From Chloroflexota bacterium (GTDB lineage Bacteria; Chloroflexota; Anaerolineae; Fen-1058): a stretch of 5,379 nucleotides of DNA. The stretch lies in NCBI GenBank assembly GCA_016219235.1, contig JACRBO010000260.1, positions 1 to 5,379 on the forward strand, written 5' to 3'. The notes below the pieces were generated by a model, which saw nothing but the letters and a program-made list of their open reading frames with translations, was not told the origin of the DNA and made no database searches. Made by a program: the position numbers and the translations under genes. Positions 4,740-5,379 of this stretch are shown piece by piece (position 1 is the first letter of the stretch; the number at the start of each line of letters is the position of its first letter).

Positions 4740-5330
4740 TTGACTGCCGAGCCGTTGATCAAGGAGTTCGATCCCGCCAATCCCAACCTTCGCTTTTTGG
4801 AAGAGGTGAGCGCACACACCGCCGGTGTGTCTCGCCTGGAGATGTGCATTCAGTGTGGCACGTGCGGCGGGTCCTGTCCGCCTGCCGAAGACATGGACCA
4901 CACGCCCCGGATGTTATTCGCCATGATCCGGGCCGGGATGCGTGAAGCGGCGCTCAAGAGCAACACGCCGTGGATTTGCGTGTCGTGTTACCATTGCGTC
5001 GTCCGCTGTCCGCAGGGCGTGCACATCGCCGACGTGATGTACGCGCTCAAGAGCATGGCCATCCACGCCAAACTGTATGAGGACTCAACCGCCCCCGACT
5101 TCTCTCAGACCTTTGTCGATATGGTCGAGACCTACGGGCGCAGTTATGAATTTGGCCTGGCGACGCGTTATTACCTTAAGCACCAGAAGCGGCGGCTGCC
5201 GGGCATGGCGCCGATGGGGCTGGGGATGTTGACCAAACAGCGCATGGACCTCTCGCCCCACAAGATCGAACAGCTCGATCAGTTGCACGCGATCCTGGCG
5301 CGCGCGAAGCAAGTGGAGGAGGCGGCATGA
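4740..5330 (+). CDS. hdrC: Heterodisulfide reductase subunit C-like iron-sulfur protein (TTG start)
   Basis: Electron-transfer protein of the HdrC family with two 4Fe-4S clusters; in Hdr complexes it passes electrons between HdrA or another donor and the HdrB catalytic or cysteine-rich subunit. The 196-residue product carries two full ferredoxin motifs, CIQCGTCGGSCP (Cys36, 39, 42, 46) and CVSCYHCVVRCP (Cys80, 83, 86, 90), with helical PRMLFAMIRAG at 56-66 between them as is usual. No membrane segments are seen, so it should be cytosolic. Start: AGGAGGTG at 4728-4735 sits at ideal distance from TTG at 4740; in-frame GTG 4689 and ATG 4695 lack a ribosome site and lie against the leader hairpin. 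The stop overlaps the next start as ATGA, indicating co-translation with the HdrB-like gene. Substrate and partners beyond the window are unknown; sulfur, flavin-bifurcating or quinone-linked Hdr systems all fit. Confidence 0.92.
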   Translation: MTAEPLIKEFDPANPNLRFLEEVSAHTAGVSRLEMCIQCGTCGGSCPPAEDMDHTPRMLFAMIRAGMREAALKSNTPWICVSCYHCVVRCPQGVHIADVMYALKSMAIHAKLYEDSTAPDFSQTFVDMVETYGRSYEFGLATRYYLKHQKRRLPGMAPMGLGMLTKQRMDLSPHKIEQLDQLHAILARAKQVEEAA

Positions 5331-5379
5331 ACGACAAATACCTCTTTTATCCAGGCTGCTCGATGGAGAGCAGCGCCAA
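5327..5379 (+). CDS. hdrB: Heterodisulfide reductase subunit B-like protein, N-terminal fragment at window edge
   Basis: Only 17 codons are visible, starting at the ATG that overlaps the hdrC stop (ATGA): MNDKYLFYPGCSMESSA. The YPGCS-x-ESSA opening is typical of HdrB-type subunits with cysteine-rich CCG domains, which bind non-cubane 4Fe-4S clusters, and its position right after hdrC matches the usual hdrC-hdrB order. The ribosome site GGAGGAGG lies at about 5315-5322, inside the end of hdrC. Everything after the first residues is outside the window, so catalytic competence cannot be judged. Confidence 0.85.
   Translation, partial: MNDKYLFYPGCSMESSA

Overview
The window looks like chromosomal DNA from a moderately GC-rich bacterium, most likely a member of Chloroflexota (Anaerolineae or a relative). 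This rests on the style of the FakA-like and DegV proteins, a free-standing Lrp/AsnC ligand-binding domain, HdrCB-type iron-sulfur genes, and TTG or leaderless starts. The phylum assignment is inference; no rRNA or other marker is present. No mobile element, CRISPR array or tRNA was seen.

Left part (1-2918, minus strand, read right to left): an Asp23/YloU-family gene, a FakA-like (Dak2/YloV) fatty-acid kinase gene and a DegV (FakB-like) gene that runs off the left edge. The last two are 11 bases apart and would form a fatty-acid phosphorylation pair: DegV carries the acyl chain and FakA phosphorylates it, feeding acyl phosphate into phospholipid synthesis. A 165-base gap full of small palindromes separates the Asp23 gene from fakA.

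Middle (2919-4012): rpmB (ribosomal protein L28, four-cysteine zinc form) on the plus strand, with a good sigma70-type promoter, a structured leader and an intrinsic terminator. Then comes rpe (ribulose-phosphate 3-epimerase) on the minus strand, with a promoter so close to its ATG that the mRNA is probably leaderless. The set rpe, rpmB, yloU, yloV is a neighbourhood known from Firmicutes. Here rpmB is flipped relative to the others.

Right part (4013-5379, plus strand): a 78-residue stand-alone Lrp/AsnC-type (RAM) domain protein. It is followed by a 336-base gene-free region with two CRP/FNR/Rex-like dyads spaced exactly 22 bp apart, a candidate promoter just downstream and a 16-bp hairpin in the presumed leader. 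Then comes hdrC (two 4Fe-4S clusters, TTG start with a strong Shine-Dalgarno), overlapping by ATGA the start of an hdrB-like gene cut by the right edge. The HdrCB pair would be an electron-transfer module, and the regulatory region suggests redox or metabolic control of it.

Most of the window is ordinary housekeeping DNA. The parts most worth a second look are the hdrC control region, the leaderless rpe, and the divergent ligand-site motifs of the DegV protein.
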